Assembly: GCF_016907435.1 (NCBI RefSeq)
Contig: NZ_JAFBBZ010000001.1
Coordinates: 62,001-126,000 of the forward strand
Origin: Nocardioides salarius
GTDB taxonomy: Bacteria; Actinomycetota; Actinomycetes; Propionibacteriales; Nocardioidaceae
Length of the DNA: 64,000 nucleotides
Direction: 5' to 3'
Position numbers and translations under genes: made by a program. Within the stretch, counting starts at the first letter, position 1. Every line of letters begins with the position of its first letter. Positions 8,779 through 17,716 of this stretch are shown piece by piece. The notes beneath the pieces are model-generated. The model was not told where the DNA came from, did no database searches, and saw only the letters and a program-made list of their open reading frames with translations.

Positions 8779-9672
8779 ATGCCGCCCCCGCGCGAGATCG
8801 CGCTGCTCACCAACCCGACCGCGGGCAAGGGTCGCGGTGCCGCGGCACGCGGCGCGGCGCTGCCCCGGCTGCGTGCGGCGGGCCTGGCGGTGCGCGACCT
8901 GCAGGGCGCCGACGCGGCGGAGGCGGCCGACCTGGCCGCCGAGGCCGTCGCGGCCGGGGTGGAGGCCCTGGTGGTCGTCGGTGGGGACGGCCTGGTGCAC
9001 CTGGCCGCGCAGGTGCTCGCGGGCACCGCGACGCCGCTCGGCGTCGTACCGGCCGGCACCGGCAACGACGTCGCCCGCTACCTCGACCTGCCCCGCCGCG
9101 ACCCCGCCGCGGCCGCCGACCAGGTGGCTGCGGCGGTGCTGGCGGGCCGCAGCCGGGCGATCGACCTGGCCCGCGAGAGCCGAGGCCGCTGCTTCGTGAC
9201 GGTGCTGTGCGCGGGCTTCGACGCGGTGGTCAACGAGCGGGCCAACCGGATGACCTGGCCGCACGGCCAGATGCGCTACAACATCGCCACCCTGGCCGAG
9301 CTGCGCACCTTCGCGCCGCTGCCCTACGTCCTCGAGCTCGACGGCGCCACCCGCGACCTGGAGGCGATGATGGTCTCGGTGGGCAACGGCCCGTCCTTCG
9401 GCGGCGGGCTGCGGATCACCGAGGGGGCGCTGCTCGACGACGGCCTGCTCGACGTGGTGGTGATCAAGCCGATGAGCAAGCCGGCCCTGGTGCGCACCTA
9501 CCCCCGGCTCTTCACCGGCAGCGTCGCCTCGCACCCCGCCTACGAGCACCACCGCGTCCGCCGGGTGCGGGTCTCGGCGCCCGGGATCGTCGGGTACGCC
9601 GACGGCGAGCGGTTCGGCGCGCTGCCGCTGGAGATCGAGGCGGTGCCGGGCGCGCTGCGGGTGCTGGGCTGA
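8779..9672 (+). CDS. Diacylglycerol kinase-family lipid kinase
   Basis: This 297-aa protein is of the DAGK/sphingosine kinase catalytic family. The N-terminal NPTAGKGRG, the VGGDG motif (67-71) and PAGTGND (92-98) form the nucleotide site. The C-terminal beta domain includes VSVGNGPSFGGGLRI and DGLLDVVVI. It should phosphorylate a lipid such as diacylglycerol; the exact substrate cannot be read from sequence. It has its own leaderless promoter between tatC's operon and helY. Confidence 0.9.
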   Translation: MPPPREIALLTNPTAGKGRGAAARGAALPRLRAAGLAVRDLQGADAAEAADLAAEAVAAGVEALVVVGGDGLVHLAAQVLAGTATPLGVVPAGTGNDVARYLDLPRRDPAAAADQVAAAVLAGRSRAIDLARESRGRCFVTVLCAGFDAVVNERANRMTWPHGQMRYNIATLAELRTFAPLPYVLELDGATRDLEAMMVSVGNGPSFGGGLRITEGALLDDGLLDVVVIKPMSKPALVRTYPRLFTGSVASHPAYEHHRVRRVRVSAPGIVGYADGERFGALPLEIEAVPGALRVLG

Positions 9673-9712
9673 GCGCGCCGGCGGCGTACGACACGTGGTT
9701 CGGGGCCTCGCG

Positions 9713-9718
9713 TAGGTT
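9713..9718 (+). promoter_or_regulatory. -10 element of helY (leaderless)
   Basis: TAGGTT lies exactly 6 nt before the ATG at 9725. Confidence 0.45.
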
Positions 9719-9724
9719 GGGACC

Positions 9725-12553
9725 ATGACGACCGACGAGCTGTCCCCGTCGGAGCGGTACGCGCAGTTCCGGCGTACCCGCGAGCACCCGGTGCTCAAGG
9801 ACTTCCGCGCCCTCTACGCCTTCCCGCTCGACGAGTTCCAGGTGCAGGCGTGCCGCGAGATCGAGGAGGGCCGCGGCGTGCTGGTCGCGGCGCCCACCGG
9901 CTCCGGCAAGACCATCGTGGGCGAGTTCGCGATCCACCTGGCGCTGGCGACGGGCCGCAAGGCGTTCTACACCACGCCGATCAAGGCGCTGTCGAACCAG
10001 AAGTACCACGACCTGGTGGACCGCTACGGCGCCGACCAGGTCGGCCTGCTGACCGGTGACAACACCGTCAACGGCGAGGCTCCGATCGTGGTGATGACCA
10101 CCGAGGTGCTGCGCAACATGCTCTACGCCAGCTCCTCGACGCTGATGGGCCTGGGCTTCGTGGTGATGGACGAGGTGCACTACCTGGCCGACCGCTCGCG
10201 GGGCGCGGTGTGGGAAGAGGTCATCATCCACCTGCCCGAGTCGGTGGCGCTGGTCTCGCTCTCGGCGACGGTCTCGAACGCCGAGGAGTTCGGCGAGTGG
10301 CTCGAGACGGTGCGGGGCGAGACCACCACGATCGTGGAGGAGAAGCGGCCGGTGCCGCTCTTCCAGCACGTGATGGTGGGGCGCCGCCTGCTCGACCTCT
10401 TCGCCTCCTCCGACGTCGACGCCGCGGCCGGCTTCGTCAAGGAGGGCGCCCCGGTCAACGACGACCTGCTCAAGGTCGCCCGCGACGACTGGGCGGCCTC
10501 GCGCATCAAGGACCGCCGCTCCCCGCGGGGGCGCTCGCAGCCCGGCCGCTCGTCGCCGGCCAAGCAGGTCGGCAACGGTCGCCGGGTGTGGATCCCCAGC
10601 CGGGCCGACGTCATCGACCGGCTCGACCGCGAGGGCCTGCTGCCGGCGATCGTCTTCATCTTCAGCCGGGTCGGCTGCGACGCGGCGGTCACCCAGTGCC
10701 TCAACGCCGGGGTGCGGCTGACCAGCCCGCGCGAGCGCGACGAGATCTTCGCCTACGTCGAGAACGCCTGCTCGCACCTCTCGGCCGACGACCTGCACGT
10801 GCTGGGCTACCACGACTTCCTCGACGGACTGACCCGTGGCGTGGCCGCGCACCACGCCGGCATGCTGCCGGCCTTCAAGCAGTGCGTGGAGGAGCTCTAC
10901 GAGCGCGGCCTGTGCAAGGTCGTCTTCGCCACCGAGACCCTCGCGCTGGGCATCAACATGCCGGCGCGCACCGTGGTCATCGAGAAGCTCTCGAAGTGGA
11001 ACGGCGAGACCCATGCCGACATCACACCGGGGGAGTACACCCAGCTCACCGGACGCGCCGGGCGCCGCGGCCTCGACACCGAGGGCCACGGTGTCGTGCT
11101 CTGGCAGCCGGGGATGAACCCGCGCGAGCTGGCGGGGCTGGCCTCGACGCGCACCTATCCGCTGCGCTCGTCGTTCCGCCCGTCGTACAACATGGCCGTC
11201 AACCTGGTGCACCAGTTCGGGCGGCACACCGCGCGCGAGCTGCTCGAGCAGTCCTTCGCGCAGTTCCAGGCCGACAAGGCCGTCGTGGGCCTGGCGCGCC
11301 AGCTGCGCAAGAGCGAGGACGCGCTGGAGGGCTACGCCGAGGCCGCGCAGTGCCACCTGGGCGACTTCATGGAGTACGCCGCGCTGCGCCGCCAGATCAG
11401 CGACGTCGAGAAGGGCGCCAACAAGGCCCGGCGCGCCGACCGCCGCGCGGAGGCCATCGAGTCACTGCGCCACCTCAAGCCCGGCGACGTCATCGAGGTG
11501 CCCACCGGCAAGTTCGCCGGGTACGCCGTGGTGGTCGACCCCGGCTGGTCGCCGGACGGGCCCCGGCCGCTGGTGGTCACGCTGGAGAAGCAGTCGCGCC
11601 GGTTGGCGATGATGGACTTCCCCGAGCCGGTCGAGGCCCTGACGCGGCTGAAGATCTCGCGCTCCTTCAACGCCCGCAACCCGCAGATGCGCCGCGACCT
11701 GGCCGCCCAGCTGCGGATGCGCACCCGGGACCTGCCGCCGCGCCACCTGCGCAAGGGCGCGCAGGCGCCGGGCCGTCCCCACGGTGGCGAGCCCAGCGTG
11801 TGGGAGAGCGAGGTGACCGAGCTGCGCCGCCGGCTCAAGGCGCACCCGTGCCACGAGTGCGCCGAGCGCGAGGACCACTCCCGCTGGGCCGAGCGCTACT
11901 TCAAGCTCGAGCGCGACGCCGCGACCCTGGCCCGCCGGGTGGAGAGCCGCACCAACACCGTGGCCCGCCAGTTCGACCGGGTGTGCGAGGTGCTGACGGC
12001 GCTGGGCTACCTGAGCGACGAGGGTGTCGACGCCGTGGTGACCGAGCAGGGCATGCACCTGCGCCGGCTCTACTCCGACATGGACCTGGTGGCCGCCGAG
12101 TCGCTGCGCCTGGGGGTCTGGGACGACCTGTCGCCCTCCGGCCTGGCCGCCGCCCTGTCGACGCTGGTCTTCGAGGCTCGCCGACCTGACGACGCCTCGT
12201 CGCCGCGGGTGCCTGGTGGGCCCACCAAGGACGCCATCGGCGCGATGGTGCGGCTGTGGGGCGACCTGGACCGCCTCGAGAAGGACCACAAGCTCGACTA
12301 CCTGCGCCAGCCCGACCTCGGCTTCGCCTGGATCGCCTACCGCTGGTGCGAGGGCGACGACCTCGACGACGTGCTCGGTGAGAGCGAGCTGGCCGCCGGT
12401 GACTTCGTGCGGTGGATGAAGCAGCTGCTCGACCTGGCCGGCCAGGTCGCCGACGCCGCCGGTGACTCGCCGGTGCGGCGCACGGCGCGCCAGGCCATCG
12501 CCTCGATGCGGCGCGGCGTCGTGGCCTACTCCGGAGTCACCGAGGAGGAGTAG
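9725..12553 (+). CDS. helY: HelY-type DEAD/DEAH-box RNA helicase (Ski2/Mtr4-like)
   Basis: This 942-aa superfamily 2 helicase has Walker A APTGSGKT (56-63), a DEVH box in VVMDEVHYL, motif III SLSATVSNAEE, and motif VI QLTGRAGRRG. The C-terminal half matches the DSHCT/arch region of Ski2/Mtr4-like proteins, which unwind structured RNA for degradation. A basic Ser/Arg/Pro insertion near residue 260 and a CHECAERED cysteine-containing segment near residue 710 are visible. It lies downstream of the pup-tat block, as in other actinobacteria. Its last 28 nt overlap the convergent HNH gene. Confidence 0.92.
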   Translation: MTTDELSPSERYAQFRRTREHPVLKDFRALYAFPLDEFQVQACREIEEGRGVLVAAPTGSGKTIVGEFAIHLALATGRKAFYTTPIKALSNQKYHDLVDRYGADQVGLLTGDNTVNGEAPIVVMTTEVLRNMLYASSSTLMGLGFVVMDEVHYLADRSRGAVWEEVIIHLPESVALVSLSATVSNAEEFGEWLETVRGETTTIVEEKRPVPLFQHVMVGRRLLDLFASSDVDAAAGFVKEGAPVNDDLLKVARDDWAASRIKDRRSPRGRSQPGRSSPAKQVGNGRRVWIPSRADVIDRLDREGLLPAIVFIFSRVGCDAAVTQCLNAGVRLTSPRERDEIFAYVENACSHLSADDLHVLGYHDFLDGLTRGVAAHHAGMLPAFKQCVEELYERGLCKVVFATETLALGINMPARTVVIEKLSKWNGETHADITPGEYTQLTGRAGRRGLDTEGHGVVLWQPGMNPRELAGLASTRTYPLRSSFRPSYNMAVNLVHQFGRHTARELLEQSFAQFQADKAVVGLARQLRKSEDALEGYAEAAQCHLGDFMEYAALRRQISDVEKGANKARRADRRAEAIESLRHLKPGDVIEVPTGKFAGYAVVVDPGWSPDGPRPLVVTLEKQSRRLAMMDFPEPVEALTRLKISRSFNARNPQMRRDLAAQLRMRTRDLPPRHLRKGAQAPGRPHGGEPSVWESEVTELRRRLKAHPCHECAEREDHSRWAERYFKLERDAATLARRVESRTNTVARQFDRVCEVLTALGYLSDEGVDAVVTEQGMHLRRLYSDMDLVAAESLRLGVWDDLSPSGLAAALSTLVFEARRPDDASSPRVPGGPTKDAIGAMVRLWGDLDRLEKDHKLDYLRQPDLGFAWIAYRWCEGDDLDDVLGESELAAGDFVRWMKQLLDLAGQVADAAGDSPVRRTARQAIASMRRGVVAYSGVTEEE

Positions 12554-13842
12554 GTGCCGATGCCGGGGACGACGACGAGTCGTTGGTCCTGGGGTCCGGT
12601 CCAGGTGTAGTGGCCGTGGTCCATGCGTCGGTAGCGCCATCGTTTGGTGGGGTCGGTGGTGGTCTTGGCGCGGTGATGTCGCCGGCAGAGTGGGGCGAGG
12701 TTGCCTGGGTGTGTCTGGCCGGGTGGTCCGTGGGGGTCGTAGGGGTCGATGTGGTCGAGGTCGCAGCGCCTGGCGGGGCGGCGGCAGTCGGGGAAGACGC
12801 AGTGCTGGTCGCGCTGGACGACCAGCTCGCGCATCCACTGCGGCGGGTCGTGGGCATCGACGGGGTCGCCGCGGTCGGGGTCGAGGACCGGGGTCACCGT
12901 GACCCGGGCGCCGGTGAGCCAGTCGCGGATCATCGCGCTGGTCGCGGGGCCGAGGTCCTCCACTCGCCCCAGGGGTGTGATCTCGCCCTCGGGGGTCGCG
13001 GTGAGGTGCACGTAGGCCTTGTACGGCCGGCTCGGTGCGGGGCTCTCGCCGTGGGCGCGGGCCCGGTCGACGATGACCTGCAGCGCCAGCACCCGACGCC
13101 GCGCCAGGGGCAAGTCGGGGTGGGTGGCCAGCAGGTCGTGGGCGACACGCCCCACCAGGTCGTGGAGGTCGGCCAGGGTGGCGGTGTCGCCGGTGATCTG
13201 CATCCACGAGGTCCCCAACCACCGCTGGTCGCGGCCGTCGCCGTGGGTCAGCGTCACGTCCCACGACTCCCGCGCCTGCTGCTCGGCCTCTTGATGGGCG
13301 TCGGTGTCGTAGCGGGCCCGGGCGGTCTCGACGAGCCGGGCCAGCACCACGGGGCCGACCCGGTGGGCGCGGGCGGCGATCTCAGCGTCGACGTAGGCGG
13401 CCGCGTCGGGGGAGAGCGACGAGGTGGCTTGGGCGATGCTGCGTGCGCGCCACACGGGCACCTCGAGGGCCTCGACTCGTGCCATCACCCGCGGCAGCCG
13501 GTGCGCCAGCTCGAGCGCGTCGGCCATGAGGGTCAGGGCGGCGGTGGTGGAGATCTCCATCGCTGCGGCGAGGGGTTCGGCGGAGAACGCCGCGACCATC
13601 GGGCGCCCGTCCCCACCGATCTTCTCCGGACAGTCCAGGTCGCCCCCGACCTCCCCGAACCCCGCCGCCCACTTGGGATCGTCGACGGTGTTGGTCTCGC
13701 ACCAGCGGATCGTGGCGTGCAGCACCGCCAGCGCTGCGGCGGCCTCGCGTGCCTTGGCCTGCTCGGCGAACCACAGCACCGAGTCCCGGTCCAGGTCATC
13801 GACCCGAACCGGACCACCCGCGAGGTCCGTCTCGATCAGCAT
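12526..13842 (-). CDS. DUF222-HNH endonuclease family protein
   Basis: This 438-aa protein has a large N-terminal DUF222 region and a C-terminal HNH nuclease domain: CVFPDCRRPARRCDLDHIDPY, then HPGNLAPLCRRHH, with both His, Asn and four Cys present. The family includes the M. tuberculosis 13E12 repeat proteins; its biological role is unclear. I chose ATG 13,842 over the TTG at 13,854 because a -10 (TTGAGT) sits exactly 6 nt before it and would overlap the TTG. The promoter resembles PafBC-dependent promoters. It converges on and overlaps the end of helY. Confidence 0.88.
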   Translation of the reverse strand: MLIETDLAGGPVRVDDLDRDSVLWFAEQAKAREAAAALAVLHATIRWCETNTVDDPKWAAGFGEVGGDLDCPEKIGGDGRPMVAAFSAEPLAAAMEISTTAALTLMADALELAHRLPRVMARVEALEVPVWRARSIAQATSSLSPDAAAYVDAEIAARAHRVGPVVLARLVETARARYDTDAHQEAEQQARESWDVTLTHGDGRDQRWLGTSWMQITGDTATLADLHDLVGRVAHDLLATHPDLPLARRRVLALQVIVDRARAHGESPAPSRPYKAYVHLTATPEGEITPLGRVEDLGPATSAMIRDWLTGARVTVTPVLDPDRGDPVDAHDPPQWMRELVVQRDQHCVFPDCRRPARRCDLDHIDPYDPHGPPGQTHPGNLAPLCRRHHRAKTTTDPTKRWRYRRMDHGHYTWTGPQDQRLVVVPGIGTYSSSVTPE

Positions 13843-13848
13843 GCATCC

Positions 13849-13872
13849 ACTCAAGCACCAGGCACCGACAGT
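13849..13872 (-). promoter_or_regulatory. PafBC / RecA-independent damage-type promoter of HNH gene
   Basis: Reading on the minus strand: ACTGTCGGTG (13,872-13,863), 8 nt, then TTGAGT (13,854-13,849), then 6 nt to the ATG. The known consensus is TTGTCRGTG-N8-TANNNT. The upstream half matches 8 of 9, the spacing is exact, and only the second base of the -10 departs. The second HNH gene has the same layout. Confidence 0.6.
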
Positions 13873-14022
13873 CGCGCTGCACCCGTGCTGACCTGCGACG
13901 ATGCTGTCGATCGGGTGTCCCCAGCGAGGACGTCGACGGCCAGGGTCGTGCGCGGTCGTCGTGATGACGAACCGAATGGTCCGGCTCTGACGATGAGCGG
14001 TCGCGGTGTCCAGCGGTTCGCA

Positions 14023-14028
14023 TAGTCT
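14023..14028 (+). promoter_or_regulatory. -10 element of gene at 14,035 (leaderless)
   Basis: TAGTCT lies exactly 6 nt before the GTG at 14,035, which supports that small gene being real. Confidence 0.4.
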
Positions 14029-14034
14029 CTGCGC

Positions 14035-14397
14035 GTGCCTGCGAACGACATCGCCACCGTTGCGACCAACGCCGGAATGCTCGCTCTCTGGAGGTCCTCA
14101 GCCTTTGCCGATGTCGATGGCTACGAGGTGTGGGAGGAGCGAGTGAACGATCGCCTCGATGACGCGATCCAATCCGGGGAACTTGTTCCAATCGGTATCC
14201 AGAGTGACGGCGCATGGGGTGTGCGCCTCGCCGTCGCCCCAGACGCTGCGACGGAGCGAGAAGCCGCCTACACAGTCGTCACCAGCGAGCCCTACCTCCT
14301 CTTAGCGGACGGCAGCCCAATTGTTCTCAGCGGAGTCGAAACCGTCGGCGACCCCACAGCAAGCCCTGTGAGCCGAGGCGTCCGGATCTGCCGATGA
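14035..14397 (+). CDS. Hypothetical protein, accessory region
   Basis: This 120-aa soluble protein of unknown function has a GTG start. The N-terminal half is helical with many acidic residues (GYEVWEERVNDRLDDAIQ). The second half looks beta-rich (GAWGVRLAVAPD, YTVVTSEPYLLLADG). Base composition is visibly less GC-rich and codon third positions less biased than in flanking core genes, so it may be acquired DNA. The final SRGVRICR may be a frame-shifted or truncated tail. I do not recognise the family. Confidence 0.55.
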   Translation: MPANDIATVATNAGMLALWRSSAFADVDGYEVWEERVNDRLDDAIQSGELVPIGIQSDGAWGVRLAVAPDAATEREAAYTVVTSEPYLLLADGSPIVLSGVETVGDPTASPVSRGVRICR

Positions 14398-14453
14398 GCG
14401 GTCGAGTCGGTGCCCAGTACGACCAAGGGTGCTGTGGCAGACACAATGACGCC

Positions 14454-14834
14454 ATGAAGGCTTTACGCATCGTCGGGGCGCTCGCCGCCGCCGCCTGGGC
14501 CGTTGCCAATGTTGTGCAATCGCATCTCGTGACCGCAGCAGTCTGGGGAGGGGTCGCGCTGTTCATCGGCTGGACCGTGTTCCGGCCTTCGCGAACGGTA
14601 AATGGTCCGCAGGACATCACGACGGGGATGCGTCTCTACGGCATCGGGTTCTGCATCGCGATGCTCGCGGTAGCCATCGGGTTCGCCGTCGCGGCGGCTG
14701 GAGCCAGTGAGGATTCCCGAGGCACCTACATCGGCGTAGCGGTGCTGACGGGTGCCTACGGATTAGCGATGACCGCGCTGGTCGCGACCTTGGAGCGGAA
14801 GGGGCGGGCATGGCAACGCACGGAGGTCGGATGA
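14454..14834 (+). CDS. Small integral membrane protein, unknown
   Basis: This 126-aa protein has three to four hydrophobic helices: ALRIVGALAAAAWAVANVV, LVTAAVWGGVALFIGW, YGIGFCIAMLAVAIGFAVAAA and YIGVAVLTGAYGLAMTALVA. It starts at the ATG at 14,454; the longer frame from 14,214 overlaps the previous gene. No function is recognisable. It belongs to the lower-GC patch between helY and the recombinases. Confidence 0.6.
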   Translation: MKALRIVGALAAAAWAVANVVQSHLVTAAVWGGVALFIGWTVFRPSRTVNGPQDITTGMRLYGIGFCIAMLAVAIGFAVAAAGASEDSRGTYIGVAVLTGAYGLAMTALVATLERKGRAWQRTEVG

Positions 14835-14900
14835 TCGGCCAGGACCGTCGACGCACGCTTCTGCCGCGTAGCGTGCGCCCGCGACCATCCGGTTCTGCCG

Positions 14901-15245
14901 CTACTTGGCCGGGTCGGAGGTGGCTTGCGTGGGCCTCCTGAAGGCTTCGTGACGGTCATCCTCGTTGCACGGCGGCGAGTCTTCGGGCGCGAGCGCAGAC
15001 GTGTCGCGCCTCGCGCGCCCCAAAAGGAGCAGACAGAGAGCGCAAAGCAGCAACGCTCCGAGAGCCACCGCCATGGAGATGCCTGCCCAGTAGTCGTACA
15101 GCGAGGTTTCCACGGCACACGTAGAGCAGGAATCGTCCCCTCGCGCCTGCGCAACAGACCTGAGGTAAGAAGCCGCGAGGAAGGACAGTCCGGCGAGTAG
15201 CCCTACTCCCGCGGACCTGCTCAGGAGCAGCAAGCGGGGTGTCAT
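14901..15245 (-). CDS. Small two-helix membrane protein, unknown
   Basis: This 114-aa protein is predicted to have two membrane helices (LLLLSRSAGVGLLAGLSFLA and ISMAVALGALLLCALCLLLL). They are separated by a short extracytoplasmic loop with a CSTC cysteine pair, and the tail is charged and hydrophilic. No strong ribosome site precedes the ATG at 15,245; an in-frame ATG at 15,290 is an alternative start. The long upward extension of this frame runs antisense to the recombinase and is not coding. Function unknown. Confidence 0.5.
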   Translation of the reverse strand: MTPRLLLLSRSAGVGLLAGLSFLAASYLRSVAQARGDDSCSTCAVETSLYDYWAGISMAVALGALLLCALCLLLLGRARRDTSALAPEDSPPCNEDDRHEAFRRPTQATSDPAK

Positions 15246-15334
15246 GGGAATGGAATTCCGAGAGCCCGAACTCGTCGTCATGGCACTCATCCTCGCAGGA
15301 CAATGCGCCAGGCTGAAGCATCCGCATCTGCTTG

Positions 15335-15348
15335 TTATGCACGTGATC
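15335..15348. repeat. Left inverted end of recombinase element
   Basis: TTATGCACGTGATC is matched in inverted orientation at 17,728-17,741, with 12 of 14 positions conserved (TTATGCACnnGATC). The pair brackets the two recombinase genes, giving a 2.4-kb unit. It could be a transposon end or recombinase-binding arm. Confidence 0.4.
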
Positions 15349-15407
15349 CAGCAGGACATTTCGACCAGCCGTTGTGGCTGCCTGTCGACGGAGCTGGAGG
15401 CCCCGAG

Positions 15408-16475
15408 ATGTCGCTGCTCGATCCGTGTCTGATCCGTTCTCGAGGGCCGTCGGGGCAGGTGGTGGCCCGGCTCGGGATGCCGCTGGTCGATGACTACCTG
15501 GAGTTCCTGGAGGGGCGGTGTCGGCCGAACACGGTGCTCGCTGCGGCCTATGACCTGCGGGTGTTCTTCGCGGTGGTGGCCAAGCCGGCCCACGAGGTCC
15601 GTGCTGGGGACGTGCTCGGTTTCATCACCGCTCAGCGCACTGGTCGCACCAGCACCGAGGCGCTGCAGCCGGTCGGTGAGGACGACGGCACGGTGGGGGT
15701 GTCGATGAGTACGGTGGCGCGGCGGTTGTCGATCATCTCGGGGTTCTTCGCCTATCTGCAGGCTCGTGGTGACATCACCGCGAACCCGGTGCCGCGCGGT
15801 CTGCCCACGCGGAGGGAACGCTCGCGTGCGGGGCAGGGGGTGCCGCTGACCCGGCGCACGCGTCGGTTGCCGCGCATCCTGACTCCCCTCGAGGTTGACC
15901 AGCTCACCGCCGCGCTGCGCACGCACCGCGACCGGGCGATGGTCGCGGCGATGGTGTTCGGTGGGCTGCGGCGCTGCGAGGTCCTGGGGCTGCGGCTGGA
16001 GGACCTGCGGGTCGCGGAACGGCGGGTGTTCATCGCCGACGGCAAGGGCGGCCACCAGCGGCTGGTGCCGGTCTCATCGCGCTTCTTCGCCGCCCTCGCG
16101 GCCTACCTGGACACCGAACGCCCAGCCGATGCGGACACCGACCGGGTCTTCGTGGTCCTCAAGGGGCCCACCCGCGGTCGCGCGTTGTCGGTACGCGGGC
16201 TGGACGAGGTGCTCGCCGGCGCGAAGCGGCGGGCAGGGTTGGCGCACGCGACCTGCCACGAGCTGCGCCACACCTGCCTGACCCGGCTCCGCGAGGCCGG
16301 GATGGCACTGGAGGCGGTCCAGGCCCAGGCCGGACACGCCTCGATCGAGTCCACCCGGATCTACCTGCACCTGGCCGATGACTGGCTCTCGGCGCAGTAC
16401 CGCAAGGCCGCTGAGGTCCTCGACGCCCAGCTCTACGCCGGGCACCAGGACACCACCGGTGGGAGCGCCCGGTGA
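15408..16475 (+). CDS. Tyrosine recombinase, first gene of pair
   Basis: This 355-aa site-specific recombinase of the phage-integrase family has a SAM-like N-terminal core-binding domain (about 20-120) and a C-terminal catalytic domain. The catalytic domain has the Arg in GGLRRCEVLGL, HELRHTCLTRL (His and second Arg), and GHASIESTRIYLH with the nucleophile Tyr. I chose ATG 15,408; upstream in-frame residues look non-coding. It overlaps the second recombinase by 4 nt. Paired recombinases like this occur in Tn554-type and RIT elements, usually followed by a third gene. Confidence 0.88.
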   Translation: MSLLDPCLIRSRGPSGQVVARLGMPLVDDYLEFLEGRCRPNTVLAAAYDLRVFFAVVAKPAHEVRAGDVLGFITAQRTGRTSTEALQPVGEDDGTVGVSMSTVARRLSIISGFFAYLQARGDITANPVPRGLPTRRERSRAGQGVPLTRRTRRLPRILTPLEVDQLTAALRTHRDRAMVAAMVFGGLRRCEVLGLRLEDLRVAERRVFIADGKGGHQRLVPVSSRFFAALAAYLDTERPADADTDRVFVVLKGPTRGRALSVRGLDEVLAGAKRRAGLAHATCHELRHTCLTRLREAGMALEAVQAQAGHASIESTRIYLHLADDWLSAQYRKAAEVLDAQLYAGHQDTTGGSAR

Positions 16476-17716
16476 GCGGGCCGCTGCTGCTGCCGACCTG
16501 GGAGCAGCTGGGCGTGCGCCCGCAGGTGGTGGCCACGATGCGCCGCTACCTGGAGCAGATCGGATGCGTGCTGCGTCCGGGCAGCGTCGCTGGCGCCGAC
16601 CTGGCGCTGCGCTCGTTCGCGGCGTACTTGGTCGAGGCCGCCCCGGAGGTCACCAGCATCGCCCAGGTCACCCGGCGCCACGTCGAGGACTACAAGCCCT
16701 GGCTGGCGGCCCGTCCGGGCCAGAACAAGGACCGGGTCACCACCGCGACCCTGGCACACCGGCTCGGCACACTGCGGATGTTCTTCGTCCGCATCGATGA
16801 GTGGGGCTGGGACCAGGCACCACCACGGGTGCCGATGTTCCCCGGCGACCTGCCCCGCCAAGACCATCCGTTGCCCAAGGCGCTCGACGATGCCGCGGCC
16901 GCGAAGCTGCTCCGCGCCGCCCAGGCCGAGCCCCGGCTGCTGGTCCGCGTCACCATCGAGGTGCTCCTGCGCACCGGGCTGCGGGTCAGCGAGTTCACCG
17001 CGCTGTCTGCCGACGCTGTGGTCCAGATCGGTGCCGCACCCTGGCTGCACGTCCCGGTCGGCAAGCTGCGCGAGGACCGCTACCTGCCGCTTCACCCGCA
17101 CCTGGTGGTTCTCATCGAGCAGTACCGCAGCGCTCACGTGCCCGCCGAACACCCGCTGCTGCTGCCCCGGGAGAACGGACGAGCGCTGGACCGCCACACC
17201 GTCACCAGGTTCATCAACAAGGCCGGCACCGCAGCCGGATTGGCGCACATCCACCCCCACCAGCTGCGACACACCCTGGCCACCCAAGCCATCAACCGCG
17301 GCATGTCGCTCGAGGCGATCGCAGCGATGCTCGGCCACCGCAGCATGGACATGACGCTGCGCTACGCCAAGATCGCCAACCGCACCGTGGCCGACGAGTA
17401 CTTCGCCGTCACCGACCAGGTCGACGCCCTCTACGCCAAGACCGAACCGCTGCCCGCCGACGCCATCGGACCCAAAATGGCCCGGCTGCGCCGCGAGCAC
17501 CACCGACTCCTCGGCAACGGCCACTGCACCCGCCCCGCCGAGCTGGACTGCGCCTTCGAGTCGATCTGCGAGAACTGCAGCTTCTTCCAAACCAGCATCG
17601 AGTTCCGACCCACACTCCAGGCCCAGCACGACGACGCCGAGAAGAAGGGCCAACACCACCGAGCCGACCTCTTCAACCAGCTCCTCACCGGCCTCACGGA
17701 AGGCGAAGCATCATGA
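16472..17716 (+). CDS. Tyrosine recombinase, second gene of pair
   Basis: This 414-aa recombinase has an N-terminal core-binding domain (about 15-115) and a catalytic domain. The catalytic residues are Arg in RTGLRVSEFTAL, HQLRHTLATQA and GHRSMDMTLRYAK with the nucleophile Tyr. The C-terminal extension has a Cys-rich segment (LDCAFESICENCSFFQ), typical of the second recombinase in such modules. It is translationally coupled to the first gene by a 4-nt overlap. A further ATG (17,713) overlaps its stop and probably began a third gene that is now lost. Confidence 0.88.
   Translation: MSGPLLLPTWEQLGVRPQVVATMRRYLEQIGCVLRPGSVAGADLALRSFAAYLVEAAPEVTSIAQVTRRHVEDYKPWLAARPGQNKDRVTTATLAHRLGTLRMFFVRIDEWGWDQAPPRVPMFPGDLPRQDHPLPKALDDAAAAKLLRAAQAEPRLLVRVTIEVLLRTGLRVSEFTALSADAVVQIGAAPWLHVPVGKLREDRYLPLHPHLVVLIEQYRSAHVPAEHPLLLPRENGRALDRHTVTRFINKAGTAAGLAHIHPHQLRHTLATQAINRGMSLEAIAAMLGHRSMDMTLRYAKIANRTVADEYFAVTDQVDALYAKTEPLPADAIGPKMARLRREHHRLLGNGHCTRPAELDCAFESICENCSFFQTSIEFRPTLQAQHDDAEKKGQHHRADLFNQLLTGLTEGEAS

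Noticed and set aside
13900..14030. LexA box (GAAC-N4-GTTC type) near the HNH gene
   Set aside because: Only partial half-sites were found; the PafBC-type promoter explains the region better.
14956..15342. 128-codon minus-strand frame in the accessory patch
   Set aside because: It overlaps the two-helix membrane protein in another frame; its Arg/Cys-rich sequence lacks helices or motifs.
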